This document shows, in pieces, positions 10,451 through 21,440 of a stretch of 64,000 nt of DNA. The number at the start of each line of letters is the position of its first letter. Positions within the stretch are counted from its first letter, which is position 1. Under the pieces are notes generated by a model. It was not told where the DNA came from. It searched no databases and saw nothing but the letters and a program-made list of their open reading frames with translations. The translations under genes were made by a program, and so were the position numbers. Origin of the DNA: Agrypnia vestita (taxonomy: Eukaryota > Arthropoda > Insecta > Trichoptera > Phryganeidae); the NCBI GenBank assembly GCA_016648135.1, contig JADDOH010023022.1, forward strand, positions 1 through 64,000, in the 5' to 3' direction.

Positions 10451-11309
10451 ACATCGCAACCTCTCCGAGAGAACAGTACGACTGGGGGAGGTAGTTGAAC
10501 TGTGCAGCATTAGAAATTAATTTAGCGTGCAAGTCGTCATAAACTCACCAATAACACGGCACGATGCACCGGCTTGGCATCATGATTTCAAATTTCGTTG
10601 ACATTTTTTGTTGTAGGAACAAAACTGAATAAAACAAATATTTATACTTGATTTATACCCAGTTTTAAGTACAATTATGTGTGCTGATTTTTTTTTTTGA
10701 ATTAGTATTGTTCTCTCAAATCATTTTTTTTGTTAATATGGGTTTTTTAACACGTGATTTTACATTTACGTACATATAAATTATTCGTTTTTTATATAAA
10801 GCCTCCAAGGATATTAATAATTAATTAAAAATAAATTCAAAATCATATTCCCTCTAATGTTATTAGACAGGTTATAACACTGTATAGTTATAAATTTTGT
10901 AGAAAATTTTTAGATTTTTGTTAGAAATATTACGTAATACGCAGTGTACCCAGAATTGTCTCCTTTTATATTAACCGGTCCGTTAATTGGTCCGGGGCCC
11001 AACACTCTTTTTTGGTGATCATGGTTCACAATTTAGAAAAAAAATTCTATCCATCTTTAACCTATCGACAGATGATAAGCATTTAAACTTGTAAGATCTG
11101 TGAAAATAAGTAATCACCGGGAATTTTTGAGGACAGAAGACAACAGACACATTTACAATAAAATGATAGACTTTTTTACTGAAGATGGACCTGTGATTTA
11201 TTAATTTATACGAGACGAAGTACTGAAAACAAGAAATACAATTTTTAATAATAATATTACATACATTTAGTGAATACAATTAATCAATCTTAAAAAATAA
11301 ACAGAATCT
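10451..11309. other. No gene recognised
   Basis: LINE trailing sequence to about 10520, then very AT-rich DNA with homopolymer T runs. No feature supported. Confidence 0.3.
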
Positions 11310-11433
11310 TTAACTTTGTTAAAACCACTATACTTCAATTTTTAAATATTATTTTTGTTATCCTGACGAAGAAGCCATTGGCTTCGAAACATGTTGAATT
11401 TTTTCAATAAATAAGTGGTTTTAACAAAGTTAA
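11310..11433 (+). mobile_element. 124-bp inverted-repeat element with hammerhead-like motif (family 3)
   Basis: Perfect 20-bp terminal inverted repeats run TTAACTTTGTTAAAACCACT (11310-11329) and its complement (11414-11433). Close variants form the ends of the larger elements near 18, 22, 47 and 58 kb, so they are related. Between them lies one hammerhead-like core. There is no coding capacity. Confidence 0.75.
11361..11397 (+). ncRNA. Hammerhead-like motif, family 3
   Basis: CTGACGA (11363-11369), one extra A, stem II GAAGCC / GGCTTC with loop ATT (11371-11385), GAA (11386-11388), then the palindrome ACATGT as stem III. Core and stem II are intact; stem I pairs only weakly (two pairs). Activity unknown. 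Confidence 0.5.
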
Positions 11434-13903
11434 TTTATATCAATTAGAATCCTTAACATCGACGCATAGAGAGGAGATATGCCTGTGGGGTCAACGACCC
11501 GTTTCCCAACGCTTTTTGACCAGCGCCGAAATTCCCACGGATAATCAATCGCGCAAGAAAAAACACGCGCACTCAAAAGCGCGAACGTCTGTGTTTACAT
11601 ACAGATACGATCGACATCGGAGATTAGAAACCATGACCTGGTGCGTCCCACGCCGCATACAGGAGAATAACAATGAAAAAGTCACACGCAAATTCTGCTG
11701 ATACCACATGCACTTTAGATTGAAGAAATTGTGATTTCTTATCCAACGCTGCATTCTACATTCTACACATCTACATTGTGAATAAATTCTTATCACAGAT
11801 CAATTAAAATAGTGTGACTACTAAAATATTTGGTAAAATATATTTTTTTTGTATAGATGTCATTTAGAACCTCAAATAGAGGACGCTTTCTCCAACCTCC
11901 CGCCCAAGAAATCAGCAACTATACAACCCACCTTCGCCCGCGCCGTCAGCCGCTGAGCAATCGGCTAATGAACCGGAAAGGGCTGTTCCGTTTGCTTTGT
12001 AACGGATTTCCATTTCCACTGCGCCCTCCCCTTACAATACCTCCTCCTATTGTAGCAAGAAAATAATTTTTGTAACAATTGAAATTAAATGTAAACTAAC
12101 AAGGTGTTCCGAAACACGCACGGTTAAAAGGAGGTAAGAAAAAGATCAGAGAGGTGTGTTATCGAGTACGAGAGGTCTCACACGCGTGGATATTGGTATT
12201 GGTAGAAACCGAAAGGTTTGCACGTTATCAAGGATTTAAAACAAAATGTATTGGAAATTTCTATAAACTTCTGAAATAACCCAGTAGATTTTGGAACCAT
12301 CGCGACGTGACGCTGCCTATAAAAGAGATCGACTGGCTACTGTGCACTTAGTATGATAATTGTTTTACAGGCGACAAGCTTCATAGAAGCGACCATAGAA
12401 AGGCGTATTACCAGAGGTATGTATCTACTTACCATAGTATAAGAAAACTGTACGTGTCCTGGGATTTTTTTTAGAGGTACAGAAATTAAAAATTAAATAA
12501 AACACTTAAAAATCGAGATAATTGCCACAATGTTTGCATCATTGGAAAGATAATTTTATGCCATTAGTGTTTAAATGTTAGGTAGGGTTTTTTTGATGTT
12601 TTTTTTTTCAGGAACAATGCAGATCGGAGTAGATGGCGCTGATGATAATTTTGACAGTGGTGTTATGATTATCATAGGTATCACTGCCCTACCAAGAGAA
12701 AAAAAGCAGAAGAAGAAATAATATGTTCTAACTTAATAAACCTAACCTTAGCTATCTTCTCCTTATCTTTAGTTTAATATGAAACCAAGGTAACAATCTG
12801 AATTATAATCAAACAAATTTTCTAGACAACTTCATGCTTGGTTATTAGTAACGTAATATACTTACGCTCGTGTGTCTAGGTTATATAAAAATCTAGTATA
12901 AGTTTACCATGATAATCTAATGATAACATTTCTTAGACCGAAGCATCTAGAAGTCTGCGAGATCTGGCTTTATGATTTTCCGTAGTTTATTCCGTCTGGA
13001 ATTTCTAGATCGTGGCGACCACTTTCAGCTCTCCACATAATTTTTATGATCAGCTTAAATACTTTCAAATTTACATTTGTCTTTTAGTGTCCAAAAGACG
13101 CCATACTCTTTGTTCCATATCTTAAGAGCGTTATTTTAAATTGTATCAACAATTTTATTCCTTGCAAGCATATTTTTTTATAACAATTTTTAAATGAAAC
13201 GTGATAAAATATGAAATTAAAATGTACAAGAATGTAAATCTGGGATAAAGGCGAGTTGTAAAACTAATGTTCATATAAATATTTGTTAAATATTTTTTTT
13301 ATTATTTATTTGGTAATTGTACAAACTTAAGAGTGTGTTCAATATAATATAATTAAAACACATTTTATTACACGCTTCCCCACTTTTAAATGAGAATTTA
13401 TTCTCGTGTTTAATTATTTGTTTCCATTATTCTATATCATTCGCTTACATTCATAAGTACTACCTTGAAGATAAAAGTTGGGTGTTCTAAAATACTTTTT
13501 ATAAATAAAATTTGCATTTTATCCCTCTGAACACTCTGTATCTGATGGAAAAATATAGCGATTGAATTTTACGGCGAGTCTTTGGATTACTTGGTGCGGA
13601 TATTATCTGTATTGTGAAGCGGGGGCGCTCAGGTTAATAAATTGAAAACTTTCCTTCGAAGCGTTGCCGAAAATATTAAAGAAAAGGCAAGAAGAGACGC
13701 GGGCTTAGATTTTCAAAATGAGCAATAAAAGTAGCTCTTGCCAATACGAACATGCTTGGGTTTAATCCTAACTGTCAGGTTCAGATATCCAATAATAATG
13801 TAAACACAAGTTTGTAAAAAAGAAAGAATCGGAATATTTTGAATTTGTTCAAATCTTTCAGAACAGTACTGGATTTCATGTCACAGAGACATTAATAATC
13901 AAT
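11434..13903. other. No gene recognised
   Basis: About 2.5 kb of AT-rich DNA with a less AT-rich patch at 11860-12060 (short frame without family match). At 12570-12690 GGTAGGG and CCCTACC face each other about 105 bp apart, too weak to call an element. Confidence 0.3.
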
Positions 13904-14641
13904 TAATGTATATTATAGATATCTCACAGCGACGAAACTGTAGTTTTTTATGGGAAAGTAGGTATAGAAGTATTTTGGGTGTACACAGGACTTATGACCT
14001 ATCGTATGGTTGGCTTAAGTAATCACTTTACACAATGTAACATTCGCCATTTTCACCCATGAGAGAATATACCATGGCTACTAATTTTTGGAAGTTGTAT
14101 ATATTTGAATTGCATGCCACACTTTATTTAATAATAATAATTGGATAACTTATATAGCGCCGTTTTCGCGAATACTCACCTCAAGGGCGAATATTCACCT
14201 CAACCTGTATATTGAAATAATATTTCCTGCCGTATCTTAGTGTAATGTTAGTAATTCGGATGAATTTCATTACACAGAAAAAGTATATTGCTTTCAAAAA
14301 TTCCGTTAAATCAATTGTAGATTTTCTCATTTAGTGACATTAGCGACATCTGTGAGGATTTAGGGGAATGACAATGGCTTTGTACAGGCCGCATGGAAAG
14401 GTTGTTACAATGCATATATAAAGTATGGCATGTAATTCAAATATATACAACTTCCAAAAATTAGTAAGCATGGTATTTTCTATCATGGATGGAAATGTCG
14501 TATGTTACATTGTGTAAAGTGATCACTTAAGCCAACTATACGATAGGTCGTAAGTCCTATGTACACGAAAAAGACTTCTATACCTACTTTCCCATAAAAA
14601 AAACAGTTTCGTATCTGTGAGACATCTGTAATATACATTAA
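13904..14641. mobile_element. Foldback element with ~225-bp inverted arms
   Basis: The left arm 13904-14128 (TAATGTATATTATAG, TCTCACAG, GACGAAACTGT, GGGAAAGTAGGTATAGAAG, CCATTTTCACCCAT region) is matched in reverse complement by 14417-14641. Related arms form the short hairpin at 25175-25421 and single-arm remnants at 16938-17000, 25888-26110 and 49560-49815. It has no coding and resembles a MITE or foldback element. Confidence 0.85.
14132..14195 (-). repeat. CR1/L2 LINE 3' tail fragment inside the foldback element
   Basis: (AAT)n followed by GGATAACTTATATAGCGCC and CGCGAATACTCACCTCAAG is the complement of the 3' tail seen at 141-280, 43000-43070 and 48160-48236. It sits in the loop between the arms, so it was inserted or captured there. 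Confidence 0.8.
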
Positions 14642-15229
14642 GAAAGAATTACACAAAATCAAGGATTTTCCAACACTCACAGGACGTTTTACAGAGATAT
14701 CACTGGAAAGGTTTAGAAGTCAATCGATCATTCCCGAATATTCGCGAAATGAAATTTCCCATATAAATCAATAAAACCGCTGCACGAACACAGTTCATAG
14801 TGTGACCAGCGATATACATCACAAGAATACCTGCCGGGCGTTTGATAGTAAATAAGTGCGATCACAGACGAGTGAATACTCTGGAAGACGAGTATTAGGG
14901 GAGCCTGGGGACACTCGATCCTTATGGAAGATTAGATACACAAGATTTACAGAATTTCTGTGAACATAGCATTATTTGTAACTTGCAATATTAGTAGTCC
15001 ATTGTGCCCACTAACTTTAAAATTAAAATAAATATTGAGTCCCTCCATTATAACTTTGAAAGAAGTGAGGAAAAGTTTTTCTGTACCTAATTTTCCGCCG
15101 CACATAAATGACATTTAAAAAACTACTTACAAGTCCGTCTTACAGTGGACTAGCAATGCTTTATTTTCCCTGTATGCGGTGTTGACGTTTTTGATATGAT
15201 TTAAAATATTTTTTCTTTCCTCATTTAAT
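14642..15229. other. No gene recognised
   Basis: Mixed composition to 14960, then AT-rich. Nothing supported. Confidence 0.3.
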
Positions 15230-16139
15230 TTAAGGGAGGAGTAAGGTTTTTAACTTTTTTTTTGCTTTTTTTTTAATTTTTCAAATAAATGTATAACATC
15301 GCAAGAATATTGTGACAAAATTTCAAGTCAATCGGAGCAAAATTGACAAAATTATGAACATTTGAGCGATACCAGACTGATTTTCTATACCTGCTCGGGC
15401 AGCTGAGAGACGCGCTCACCTGAGGACTACCGGACGTGCTATTGTATTCGAAGAGTTTTGTGTAGACAAGGACAAAAAGATGCTGATGATGAAAGCTCTT
15501 TGCTGTGTGAACATGGCATCGACGATCATGTGTAAGTATAAAATAAGTGTTGAGTTTTATTTTGAATTTTACAGTTTGCAAAACTTTAAAGCGTTTTCCC
15601 CACATCACACGTTTTCAAAGTCGGTGTCCATCATAACTTCAAAACTACCGCACCGATCCTTTTGAAATTTTGAACACTATTTCTGTACATTATTAACGAG
15701 GTAACGCTGGTAACCTTTTTTTCAAATTTGTTATTAATTCTTATTTTTTAATAACAAATTAGTCGATATTTTTCGCGAAAAATCGCGTTTTTCTCTTCAA
15801 AGTGTTCCAAAAAATTGAAAAATTAAAAATTCAAAAAACCCTCCCAGCGTTACCTGGTAAAATCTATATTATCTAATGAACTTTGATTTTTTGATTTCAG
15901 ATGATCTAGCACCAAGTTATGATGGACACCGCAATTCTCCTTTTTTCCGAGGCACGTGCGAATAATTGCTGCCATTGCCGTATTTTTTAATATTTCGTCT
16001 TGAAAATTTTACATAATATTTTTCAAATGTCATACTTTAATGTAGCATTAGTTTAAATAAAGAGATTTTAACTGTGTCGTCACAAAAAATTCACAAAAAC
16101 ATACCTTTTTTTGTACGAATTAACCTTACCCCCCCTTAA
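15230..16139. mobile_element. TTAA-flanked inverted-repeat element
   Basis: Flanked by TTAA at 15230-15233 and 16136-16139. Inside, the ends read GGGAGGAGTAAGGTT and the complement of GGGGGGGTAAGGTT, a one-gap inverted repeat. TTAA targets are characteristic of piggyBac-type elements, but piggyBac ends normally begin CCC on the inside, so the class is open. A short coding-like segment at about 15400-15534 ends in a GTAAGT donor, and an acceptor-like TTTGATTTCAG precedes an open segment at 15901, suggesting a decayed or captured spliced frame. Confidence 0.6.
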
Positions 16140-16411
16140 TTCAACGCCAACAATTGATAACTGAAATTGAAATTTACCGGGAGGCACGGCATTGATATTG
16201 TTAAAAAGTTATTTAAATCATCGTTAACAATTCTGAATAAAGTTTTATTCAATTTGGAAAACTTTTAGATTTCTTGTACTTGTAACTGATATTTGATCAA
16301 GATATCATTAATTGGTTTGGCAATTTCTTGGTGGCGTAACTTTATAATAAAAATATATTCTTCAACTAACTTTGTATATAACACCTACACAATTATTATT
16401 GTTTTACTTAC
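16140..16411. other. No gene recognised
   Basis: AT-rich flank of the candidate exon. On the minus strand this would be the start of the downstream intron. Confidence 0.3.
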
Positions 16412-16597
16412 CGATTGTACGCGACGCAAATACGCCGCGTAAGTGGCGAAAAGATTGGAATTATGGTTGAGAAAAATGGACTGTACTGAATCGAGAAAGG
16501 AAAGGACGTTTCGACTCACCTTTTTGTCTCTTGGCGTCCTTCCAGATGTCACTTCAGCAAACAACTGTTTCACTCGTTTGGCCACCAACGTGCCTCG
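16412..16597 (-). CDS. Candidate host exon, unrecognised protein
   Basis: The minus strand holds an open segment with much more balanced base use than its surroundings. It reads TLVAKRVKQLFAEVTSGR, then TPRDKKVSRNVLSFLDSVQ, then LNHNSNLFATYAAYLRRVQS, and stops at a canonical donor GTAAGT (complement at 16406-16411). A second donor-like GTGAGT (complement 16514-16519) and a strong acceptor-like CTTTCTCGATTCAG lie 34 bp apart inside; that gap is too short for a usual intron. The upstream acceptor is unclear: only GAG is available before stops close the frame. The peptide is Lys/Arg/Leu-rich and probably helical. There is no ATG. I do not recognise the protein; chance is possible. Confidence 0.3.
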
Positions 16598-17049
16598 ACA
16601 ATAATATTAACATTACTAAAAATACTTTTTGGAGAAAATTTTAACTTACGGGTCCGATTTCTACAGAAATAAAATACATCATTTTGTACAATCAATAATA
16701 TCGGTAAAATATTTCTCAATTAAAAATTAAAAAACCTGCAATAGAAACTTAGGGCGATCGCGATGAAAATACATTTTCCAAACCACGGGAAAGTTTAACA
16801 AGAGAATTAAAAAAGACCACCGCTGGCTTAACAATAACAATTTTTCAGAATTCCCTAATCATATTTTTGAAAAAAAAAAACATTCATTCGGCACCCATAA
16901 AGTTTACAAGTCGTAAGCTGCCCTACAAAAATACTTACATACATGTTTTCAATATAAATAGTTTCGTCTCTGTGAGACTTCTACAATTTATCTTTATAAA
17001 ATAAGAATCCCGCAGTGGATAAATCTAATAATCGTGAGCTCAAAACATA
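16598..17049. other. No gene recognised; foldback-arm remnant at 16938-17000
   Basis: AT-rich. The stretch with GTTTCGTCTCTGTGAGAC is a single-arm remnant of the foldback family at 13904-14641. On the minus strand an acceptor-like CTGTAG and donor GTAAGT bracket 11 nt near 16650-16670, which may be chance. Confidence 0.35.
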
Positions 17050-17547
17050 TACAGGGTGTACCAGAGCAAGCAGCAGAAACTTGGTCGGTAGATTTCTGCC
17101 TATGTTATGAGTCTAAAATGTTCAAGCAACCATGATCAATATCAATAGTTATCGAGATATGTATGTTTGCATTTTTTAAATTATTTTTGCAGTAGGTTCA
17201 ACTATCATTACAATAAATTGAATCGATTATGAAAAATTCATTTTCTTCAATACAACTTAAATAAAATGATAAAAACCTTGTAAAATAAAAAACTTTTTTC
17301 AATTTTTGCAAGGTTTTTATCATTTTATTCGACTTTTATTGAAGCGAATGAACCTAAGTTACTGAAATGACAGTTCAACTTTTTCCAAAAAATAAGTCAG
17401 AAATATTGAAAAAAAAATGCAAACTTTGATATTGAATATCTCCATAACTATTGATGTTAGGTCATAGTTGCTTGAACATTTTAAACTCATAACATAGACA
17501 GGAATATATTGGCCAAGTTTCTCTTGCTAGCTCTGGTATATCCTGTA
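17050..17547. mobile_element. Near-palindromic MITE with TACAGGGTGT-type ends
   Basis: The left end TACAGGGTGTACCAGAGC and the right end (complement TACAGGATATACCAGAGC) form a diverged inverted repeat. Complementarity continues through most of the body to a centre near 17295, where AATGATAAAAACCTTG faces CAAGGTTTTTATCATT. Ends lie in TA-rich context (CATA / TATA), compatible with a TA target. No coding is present. Confidence 0.75.
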
Positions 17548-18021
17548 TATAAAAATATTGTTAATAATATATTCTATTTTGATCAAGTTATTTAAAAGTA
17601 ATTTTATTTTTGTTATTAAAATGTTAATAAATATTTTTTATATACACGGTGTAACGGAGGGCTTACTTCAAAATGGCATTAAGTTGTTTTTTGGATTCTC
17701 TCTTCAGACGTCCAACTCTTGCTTGCTTGCAAAATAATATTACGCGTGTTTGAGTATCTGTTGTAGCTAACGTTATAATTATGACACTACAGACGTAGCT
17801 ATGTAGCGTATTAGTCCTTTACCAAAAAGTTTGCCGCACCTACGGTAATTTATTCCAACAAAGCTCACAAACATGCCAGAGTCCTAGTTGAAAAGATAAA
17901 CAAGTTGCGCCAGTTTAGAGCGACGGGTCCGTGAATCATTAAGGGTAGAGCTCGGAGAGTGGAGGAGGGCGTGGCGGCTGCTGGGTTAGATTTTACGTCA
18001 CTCGAACAAATGTTTATGTTT
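17548..18021. other. No gene recognised
   Basis: AT-rich to 17640, then more balanced (17840-18000). No match found within the window. Confidence 0.3.
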
Positions 18022-18365
18022 ATAACAGATTGTTAGTTAACTTTGTTAAAACCACTACCAGATTTTAGGTCTACCTGTTTCGAGACGTACCCGTCTCTTC
18101 GTCAGGACCAACACTACACCACTACATTCACAACACTACACGCCTCAACCATAGTATTGTTACACTTCCACCGATAATTGATCACATGCGTGTTAGTCTT
18201 GTCAGGACAAACATGCACTGTTAGCCTAATGAACCATCGGGGATCTACCGAAAGAGAGTGAGAGGGTAGCGGGGTCTAAAGTGGGTGTTACCCCGTCTTT
18301 TGTGAACGTTAAACGTCCCTGACAAGACTAACACGCATGTGATCAATTATTGGTGGAAGTGTAAC
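18022..18365 (-). mobile_element. Hammerhead-bearing element, family 1, rearranged copy
   Basis: Starts with the family end AACAGATTGTTAGTTAACTT and AAAACCACTACCAGATTTTA, followed by a minus-strand hammerhead-like motif and the family body (CATAGTATTGT, CACATGCGTGTTA, GGGGTCTAAAGTGGGTG). A second, inverted piece of the body lies at 18316-18364, so the far end is replaced by a partial inverted duplication. Non-coding. Confidence 0.75.
18068..18109 (-). ncRNA. Hammerhead-like motif, family 1, intact core
   Basis: On the minus strand: stem I GGTC pairs with GACC; then CTGACGA, an extra A, stem II GAGACG / CGTCTC with loop GGTA, GAA, stem III ACAGGT, and A at the expected cleavage position. All catalytic-core bases are present apart from the inserted A. 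Confidence 0.6.
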
Positions 18366-18794
18366 ATTTATTATATTAATATTTTTTGTTCAAGTATCAA
18401 AATCATCGCTACTCGCATAGTAATTGTAACTGTAATAAATTATCAACTAGTTATCATTATGTGTAGCGCGTTAACGCATAAATAATATTTTTTACCTGTG
18501 CATTTATTACAGACAGTTTTTTTTCACAGGTTGCACTTTCGTAGGACTTATTATTTGAGCATTTTGACTTGACCTGACACCTTGTTCGTTTATCTTTTCT
18601 CTCTCGTATGGAATCTCTCGGAACGGTTGTTTTTCTACTAGACATATAATTTTCTCCCAATTCTTCTCCCAATTGCAATAAAAAGTCTAATTAAAAAATG
18701 TAATTTACATTACATTTGTTAATTAGAAAATGTTTGAAATCCGTCAATATATTATATAACAGAAAAACACAATATGAAAATTTGTGTATTTTAG
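18366..18794. other. No gene recognised
   Basis: AT-rich. The 73-codon minus frame at 18457-18678 is Lys/Arg/Ser-rich without family match. Confidence 0.3.
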
Positions 18795-18930
18795 CGCGGG
18801 ACGCTTGCGACCTCCCCTCGCATGACAACTCGCGTATGACGTCACTTCTCTGTCGCTTTTTTTACGGTTCCTCGATAGCTCGCCGGGCAGGAGATATGAC
18901 GTCACGCGACTGCACCGGGCGGAACAAAAT
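18795..18930. promoter_or_regulatory. Balanced-composition patch with two CRE palindromes
   Basis: Perfect TGACGTCA at 18837-18844 and 18897-18904, starting exactly 60 bp apart and both preceded by TA and followed by C, lie in the only CG-containing patch for about 1 kb each way. CREB/ATF-type binding is inferred from consensus. It could be a promoter or enhancer fragment, or part of an old repeat. Confidence 0.45.
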
Positions 18931-20004
18931 TATTTATGCAAAACGCAACGTGAAATTTTTGAAACTTTTGTTTGTTTTTGCAATAACTAAATTTTATTTT
19001 CATACTTTTGTTCGATTTTTTTTTTAATTTTATTTTCATCCTTAAAAAAATTTTCTTTGGGAAATTCGTCTCTTAAAAATAATTTCTTAATGTCAAAATG
19101 TCCACCATCCCGCCTGTAATCTGGCACTTAGGCAGGTACGGACCTCAGAAATAAGGACCGATAATGCTTTTTGATGACAAAGCTCCCAATCTGTCACTTT
19201 TGGAAAATGGAGAAGTCTTTGATGTTTGATTTTGGGCCTGTTCTAACACCTACAATTATGCTTAGTAACATACCCATTTACATGTATAATATACAGCCCA
19301 ATTTGAATTGGAATTCTAACTGAAAAATTCACTCAAAAATACGATTGACATGAAAACGATGAATTTATTCAATGAAAAATATTAAGTTAAGAATTCAGAA
19401 AAAAAGCCTCTTTTTCCTACCACCCTGACAAACGGTCGATAGGCCAGACGACGTGATTCATTTTCTTCTGGCGTCTGTCCGTAACGATTTTTCAATACTC
19501 AAAGTATTTTACTGCATTTTAGTGTCATGGTCATTTCAGCTTTCTTAGAAATTATAAAGTGAAAAAAAGCGTATTTGCTTTATTTGTAACTATATTAATA
19601 TTGTATTTATTAACAATGATACACATTTTGTTACGTAAAACAATATGCGTGTGTATGTCACACAAGAGGGCAGTCCAATATTGAGTAAACCTCACTCCTT
19701 TGCGAAAACCACCATGGTGATCTAGGGCTTGTGTGTGGACGGGCCCTAAAGCGGCGTAGCGCAACCAATCGAAGTCCTTATATACCTTACAATATACCGT
19801 ATCTCACACCATTTCCCTACTCTTCCATTCCTTCTTGACCGTTTGACCGTTTGACCATCAGCATGCGTTAGGCTTTGTAAACCCAACTATTTTGTAACGT
19901 TCATATTTTTTGATCGTCCTGTTAACAACGTTTTATCCGATTTAAACTGAGAAAGGAGGAATCTAACAAAATATTTAAAAAAATAAAATTAATGTCGTCT
20001 TCTT
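18931..20004. other. No gene recognised
   Basis: AT-rich with a balanced patch near 19660-19760. No supported feature. Confidence 0.3.
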
Positions 20005-20078
20005 CTTATTGAGCCCTATCCATTCAACGGACATTGGCCATCGTCATTTTATTTATTGCAGCCCTGAATAGCTCTGCT
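20005..20078 (-). pseudogene. LINE C-terminal scrap (WLKNLRQWF family)
   Basis: The minus strand reads AELFRAAINKMTMANVR, a stop, then MDRAQ, matching the last residues of the copy at 10225-10450 (VELFRTAVNKVRIANMIANVR then WTDRAR). It is cut by the hammerhead element beginning at about 20080. Confidence 0.6.
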
Positions 20079-20079
20079 A

Positions 20080-20215
20080 TTCCTGACGAAGAGACGGGTA
20101 CGTCTCCAAACCGGTAGATCTTAAATCTGGTAATGTTTTATACTTATTTAACTAACACTGTTATAATGTCTAACCACAAAGTTAACTCTTCAAATATTAA
20201 AAATATTAATAATAA
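20080..20215 (+). mobile_element. Hammerhead-bearing element, family 1, end fragment
   Basis: Contains the motif at 20082-20120 (CTGACGA, extra A, GAGACG / CGTCTC paired, but GAAA changed to CAAA), then CTGGTAATGTTTTATACTT, TTTAACTAACACTGTTATAA, and the family tail CTAACCACAAAGTTAACTC / TTCAAATATTAA. The G-to-C change at the core should abolish cleavage. Confidence 0.65.
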
Positions 20216-21005
20216 AAATGAAACAACATTAATAAATGAGTAAAATCATGATTCGTATAAATCAACCACTTTAAACAGTGTAGAAATCATTCAAGATATT
20301 TATTTTTTAATAATTTTCACATTTTCATGTGGTTTTTGAATTAAAACATTTGTTCCGAGCAGGCTCTTGTAAATATTTCAATAAGGTTTGACTTATGGCG
20401 CCGGTCTGTCGGAGGGGCGATATTTATTGGTTTGTGTGTCGAAGCCTGCTCATGAGCTACGGTTTTATTCGGCAGTGAGTGAGCGATGCCGCCGTGCCAA
20501 AAACCATTGTTCCCCCATTGGCGAAGACGTTTATGTGTTTTCATGCTATTGACTTTCACGTCCCTTTGTACTACTGGCTGACGATCGAGTGTGAAATAGC
20601 CTTTTCCCTATACATCTGGGAAACCCCGTGCCTTTCATGGTTTGATATACAAAGGTGGCCAAAAAAATGTGTACACATTGAAAAAAAATTCTCTGTATTT
20701 TTTGAAAGTGAACACAATTACGATAAAATTTTGTAGTATAACCTTAACTTATATGTAGGAAAAGATTACTTGCATGAATGCTAACATCACACCTGATAGA
20801 TGTCATTTTTATTCTAATTGATAGCATCCCTTCTGTTTTTACTCGTAGAAGATTGCTTTCATTGAGTACAAACAGAACAATATTTTTAAATATTGCAACA
20901 ACAACAACAAAAATCATGCAACAAATTATCTCTGATGGTGTACAAAAGTCTTCAAAGAAATGCACCACAATATTTAATGGACCTCTGTATCCCGGACAGT
21001 ATCAC
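20216..21005. other. No gene recognised; possible Tc1-like end
   Basis: Mixed DNA. ACAAAGGTGGCCAAAAAAATG at about 20650 resembles a Tc1-type inverted repeat, but I find no partner end. Openings at 20778-21023 have no family match. Confidence 0.3.
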
Positions 21006-21145
21006 TGGAAGGCGGCTCACTAAATGCGGTCAACTAAATCGGAGGCATTCTACAGGCTGGTAGTACCAAGGAGACCTGGAGCCACCAAGTTTGCGGACCG
21101 TGCTTTCAGTATTGCGAGCCCAGCTTGTGGTATCAGCTACCTCCA
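21006..21145 (+). pseudogene. Possible CR1-type LINE C-terminal scrap
   Basis: The frame from 21024 reads LVVPRRPGATKFADRAFSI ASPACG. This resembles the CR1-group block VPRxRTxxYGxRAFSVAGPRxWN near the polyprotein end. It is short and lacks the expected WNxLP, so the call is tentative. Confidence 0.4.
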
Positions 21146-21261
21146 GTGTTGCGAACCTTGGAAAATCAAGGATCCTTCAAAAAGAGGCTATAAACTCATT
21201 TCTTTTAGATGCCACATCTGTAACGCGCCCTTACTGACTCTATAAAAATGATCACAAACAT

Positions 21262-21440
21262 AAAAATTACCCTCACCATAGCTGTAGTCACGCCCCCTGC
21301 CAAAAATGGATTTGTTTTCTAGAATAGATAATGGATCGTTAGTTTGCGTCCGTCCTGATGAAGATACGGTGGTATCGAAACCGGTAGAATTACATACTAG
21401 TTTAATAGTTTAATAATTATGTCCAACCACACAATTCACA
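21262..21440 (+). mobile_element. Hammerhead-bearing element, family 2, copy 1
   Basis: Colinear with 52505-52640: CTGTAGTCACGCCCCCTG, ACTAGAATAG-like text, TGCGTCCGTCCTGATGAAG, and CGAAACCGGTAGA. The tail (ATTATGTCCAACCACACAATT, then ATATTATT) resembles the family 1 tail, linking the two families. Confidence 0.65.
21351..21390 (+). ncRNA. Hammerhead-like motif, family 2
   Basis: CTGATGA (21355-21361), extra A, stem II GATAC / GTATC with loop GGTG (21363-21376), GAA (21377-21379), palindrome ACCGGT as stem III (21380-21385), A at the cleavage position. Stem I pairs at only two positions. Stem II differs completely in sequence from families 1 and 3 yet still pairs. Confidence 0.55.

Noticed and set aside
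10149..10532. 127-codon minus-strand frame
   Set aside because: It is the antisense shadow of the plus-strand LINE end at 10225-10450, which has clear family blocks.
11310..11433. piggyBac-type element because TTAA starts each end
   Set aside because: TTAA here is part of the 20-bp inverted repeat shared with elements that have 11-13 bp duplications, so it is not a target site.
20640..20960. Tc1/mariner element
   Set aside because: One end-like word is present, but no opposite end or transposase frame was found.
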